A stretch of 64,000 nucleotides of DNA from Iodobacter arcticus (GTDB taxonomy: Bacteria > Pseudomonadota > Gammaproteobacteria > Burkholderiales > Chitinibacteraceae). The DNA lies in NCBI RefSeq assembly GCF_042664895.1, contig NZ_JBHTBQ010000044.1, forward strand, positions 186,001-250,000, in the 5' to 3' direction. Position 1 is the stretch's first letter, and every line of letters begins with the position of its first letter. Below, piece by piece: positions 62,150 to 64,000 of the stretch. The notes beneath the pieces are model-generated. The model was not told the origin of the DNA, searched no databases, and saw nothing but the letters and a program-made list of their open reading frames with translations. The translations under genes were made by a program, and so were the position numbers.

Positions 62150-62929
62150 ATGAAGAGCATAACGCTGATTATCGTTGGTTTGGCTTTAATATTAGCAACG
62201 GGCGCGCAGGCACGCGTCACGCTGCGTATCGGGGTTAATCAGCAGTCATCCCCTCCATATATTATGGGTGATAGCTTGCAATTGCAGCCCTTGCCGGGGA
62301 TTGCGATTGAGCAAATTCGCTCAGTGGCAGGGCGCTGTGATGTGCTGCTAGAGCTGGAGCGCTTACCTCCTTTACGTTTATTAAATAGTTTAAAAACCAA
62401 TTTGGTGCAGGGCGTGCTGATGCTCTCTTATACCGAGGAAAGGGCCGATTTTGCGGTATATCCAATGCGGGGTGAAGTGCCCGATCATGGGCAGCGCTTA
62501 ACCACGCTGAGTTATTCTTTTTTTGTAAATAAACAATCGAAACTCACATGGGATGGCAAGGCGTTTAATGATTTGCAGAATAAGGTGGGGGTTAATTTGG
62601 GTTGGTCGGTGATTAAAGATTTAGAGCGTTTAACGATTCCTTATGAAGCGGCGCTGAGTGTTGAAAATAATTTTGCAAAATTAAATGCGGGCCGCATCGA
62701 TGCCTATGCCACCCAGCAGAATGTGGGGGAGGCCTTTTTATTGCGAAATAAACATTTAAAAGTGAAAAGATTAGATCCGGAAATTAGCAAGAAAGATTAT
62801 TTTTTAATTTTTAGTAAAGATTTTTATGCAGAGCACCCTAAAGTCAGCGCGTGCATTTGGAAAAGCATTGGCGATGAGCGTGAAAAACTTTTAAAAACCC
62901 GCATGCCTGCTTATCTTCAGGCAGATTGA
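62150..62929 (+). CDS. Periplasmic solute-binding protein (amino-acid ABC type)
   Basis: 259 residues with a signal peptide (MKSITLIIVGLALILATGAQA). The mature part has a type 3 periplasmic-binding-protein layout: LRIGVNQQSSPPYIMGD, the GIAIEQIRSVAG helix, YTEERADFAVYP and a late VEENF-like NNFAKLNAGRIDAYATQ strand. No transporter permease or ATPase is nearby, so it may serve as a sensor or orphan binding protein. Ligand unknown. The next gene starts 11 bases on. Confidence 0.85.
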   Translation: MKSITLIIVGLALILATGAQARVTLRIGVNQQSSPPYIMGDSLQLQPLPGIAIEQIRSVAGRCDVLLELERLPPLRLLNSLKTNLVQGVLMLSYTEERADFAVYPMRGEVPDHGQRLTTLSYSFFVNKQSKLTWDGKAFNDLQNKVGVNLGWSVIKDLERLTIPYEAALSVENNFAKLNAGRIDAYATQQNVGEAFLLRNKHLKVKRLDPEISKKDYFLIFSKDFYAEHPKVSACIWKSIGDEREKLLKTRMPAYLQAD

Positions 62930-62940
62930 GAAGAGTACTG

Positions 62941-63432
62941 ATGAATATTGTTGCAATGGATCGAGCGTTATTTACCCAGTTTTGGCCGGTTTTTTCTGCT
63001 GTTATTCAAGCAGAAGAAACCTATGCATTTGACCCCGATTTAAACGAGCGGCAAGCATTTGAGCTGTGGTGCACATTGCCCGCCGAGACTTATGTGGCAG
63101 TAGAAGAGGGCATTGTGCTTGGCTCTTATTACATTAAAGCCAACGCCAGCGGGCCGGGCGCTCATGTAAGCAATTGCGGCTATATGGTGGCAAATGCCGC
63201 CAGAGGCAAAGGCGTGGCCAAAGCGCTATGCCAGCATTCACAGCAGCGTGCTTTGGCGCTGGGTTTTAAAGCCATGCAATTTAATGCTGTGGTTTCAAGC
63301 AATACCGTGGCGGTGGCGTTGTGGCAAAAGCTGGGTTTTGAAGTGGTGGGCAGGGTGCCTAAAGCTTACCGGCATAAGCAGCTGGGTTTTGTGGATACGC
63401 TAGTGATGTATCAATGGTTGGCTGCGGATTGA
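62941..63432 (+). CDS. GNAT-family N-acetyltransferase
   Basis: 163 residues from the ATG at 62941 with GAGAAGAG ahead of it; a TTG at 62926 would overlap the previous stop. The acetyl-CoA site reads GYMVANAARGKGVAKALCQH (R/QxxGxG/A loop), with NAVVSSNTVAVALWQKLGFEVVGRVP after it. Substrate unknown. Probably cotranscribed with the solute-binding protein gene and followed by a terminator. Confidence 0.92.
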   Translation: MNIVAMDRALFTQFWPVFSAVIQAEETYAFDPDLNERQAFELWCTLPAETYVAVEEGIVLGSYYIKANASGPGAHVSNCGYMVANAARGKGVAKALCQHSQQRALALGFKAMQFNAVVSSNTVAVALWQKLGFEVVGRVPKAYRHKQLGFVDTLVMYQWLAAD

Positions 63433-63456
63433 GCTACGGTAGGAGCCAACTTTAGG

Positions 63457-63487
63457 ACGGGTGCAAACTTTGGCATGCACCCGTTTT
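63457..63487 (+). terminator. Intrinsic terminator after the GNAT gene
   Basis: ACGGGTGCA / TGCACCCGT arms around a ten-base loop, then TTTT. It also lies just past the convergent PEP-CTERM gene. Confidence 0.8.
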
Positions 63488-63503
63488 CAAAATACAGCCT
63501 GCT

Positions 63504-64000
63504 TTACACTCGCAGCTTACGGCGGCGGGTGAGTAAAGCAATCATGCCCAGCCCCATCAGCGCGTAGGTTTCAGGCTCTGGTACGGGGGTGATGGTTTTA
63601 CCGAAAGAGCTGGTATTGGCGGCCAGATTGGCAAAGTTGCCATTGCCTAGATCAGACCAGTTGCCTGTGTTATTGACCAGCGTTTTGTAATCGCTCATCT
63701 GTGCCTGGCCAGTGCGTAAACCGGTGTATTCCGCGAAATCAGAACCATTTTTTAGCCGGATTGCACCATTGCCAATCGATAGGCCGGTATTTGTTAAGCC
63801 GCCTTCTGCACTACTGAAAGCACCAGTAGAAATCGCTGCTAGGAAAGTAGTGGGGGCAGTGGCTGAGGTGCCGAGATAGGCATAAACCGTTTCGGCAGAT
63901 TGGCTTAGCCCAAAGTTATTGCTGCCAGATACATTGCTGCGGCTGAATAAACCTAAGGAAGACGAGAGCTTACGTGCATCATCTGTAGCACTAAAGCGAA
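63504..64000 (-). CDS. PEP-CTERM sorting domain protein, 3' part (gene runs off the right edge)
   Basis: The minus-strand frame is open from the window edge to the stop at 63504, giving at least 165 residues. The C terminus is a PEP-CTERM signal: VPEPETYALMGLGMIALLT followed by RRRK, i.e. a PEP motif, a membrane helix and an arginine cluster. The visible ectodomain is serine-, threonine-, glycine- and asparagine-rich. Such proteins are sorted by exosortase and are often tied to exopolysaccharide. The N-terminal signal peptide is outside the window. Confidence 0.9.
   Translation of the reverse strand, partial: RFSATDDARKLSSSLGLFSRSNVSGSNNFGLSQSAETVYAYLGTSATAPTTFLAAISTGAFSSAEGGLTNTGLSIGNGAIRLKNGSDFAEYTGLRTGQAQMSDYKTLVNNTGNWSDLGNGNFANLAANTSSFGKTITPVPEPETYALMGLGMIALLTRRRKLRV

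Overview
The window looks like chromosome of a Gram-negative betaproteobacterium of the Neisseriales type, with Chromobacteriaceae (Iodobacter or Deefgea-like) as my best guess. This rests on family content: RND pumps with outer-membrane lipoproteins, VgrG, UbiC/UbiA, an FNR-type regulator beside hemN, a DsbB/DsbA pair and a PEP-CTERM protein. No rRNA or tRNA is visible to fix the taxonomy. Base composition is moderate, with AT-rich patches around 33.5-35.6 kb and 57.5-58 kb.

Layout. 0-7.7 kb: the 5' part of prkA, a three-gene signalling operon (response regulator, CheC-like phosphatase, PAS-GGDEF cyclase), then a low-oxygen block (UreH/TauE-like membrane protein, hemN, fnr) with a perfect FNR box between hemN and fnr. 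7.7-20.5 kb: two complete tripartite RND efflux systems on either side of a TetR regulator. 20.5-29.7 kb: an orphan type VI secretion cargo module made of VgrG, a DUF4123 adaptor, a VasX-like pore-forming effector candidate and three tandem paralogous membrane proteins that are probable immunity proteins. 29.8-32.1 kb: an MCE/Mla-type lipid transport operon with a degenerate ATPase. 32.6-36 kb: a LysR regulator, then an AT-rich foreign-looking insert with a TIGR04141/DUF6119 family protein.

36-46 kb: dsbB-dsbA, an SRPBCC protein, a catalase preceded by a 21-residue ORF with a strong ribosome binding site, an ImpA-type metalloprotease lipoprotein, a Sel1-repeat protein and a cpdB-type nucleotidase. 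46-54 kb: an FAD oxidoreductase and the glycogen genes glgC, glgA and glgP. 54.2-57.5 kb: a restriction-modification cassette with a Dcm-like methyltransferase, a vsr broken by one extra base, and a convergent MvaI/BcnI-family endonuclease. 58-64 kb: a NUDIX hydrolase, a MITE-like inverted-repeat element, a secreted unknown, a single-chain MntA-HepT fusion (antitoxin and toxin normally made as two proteins), ubiA and ubiC, a solute-binding protein, a GNAT acetyltransferase and the 3' part of a PEP-CTERM gene.

The items that look least ordinary are the MntA-HepT fusion, the triplicated immunity candidates whose membrane segments diverge while their soluble parts are almost unchanged, the ABC-like protein without a P-loop in the MCE operon, the degenerate 6-phosphogluconate-dehydrogenase-like protein after fnr, the micro-ORF before catalase, and a family of dispersed palindromes built on a CACGGAG repeat. 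No CRISPR array, prophage, integrase or intact insertion sequence was seen.
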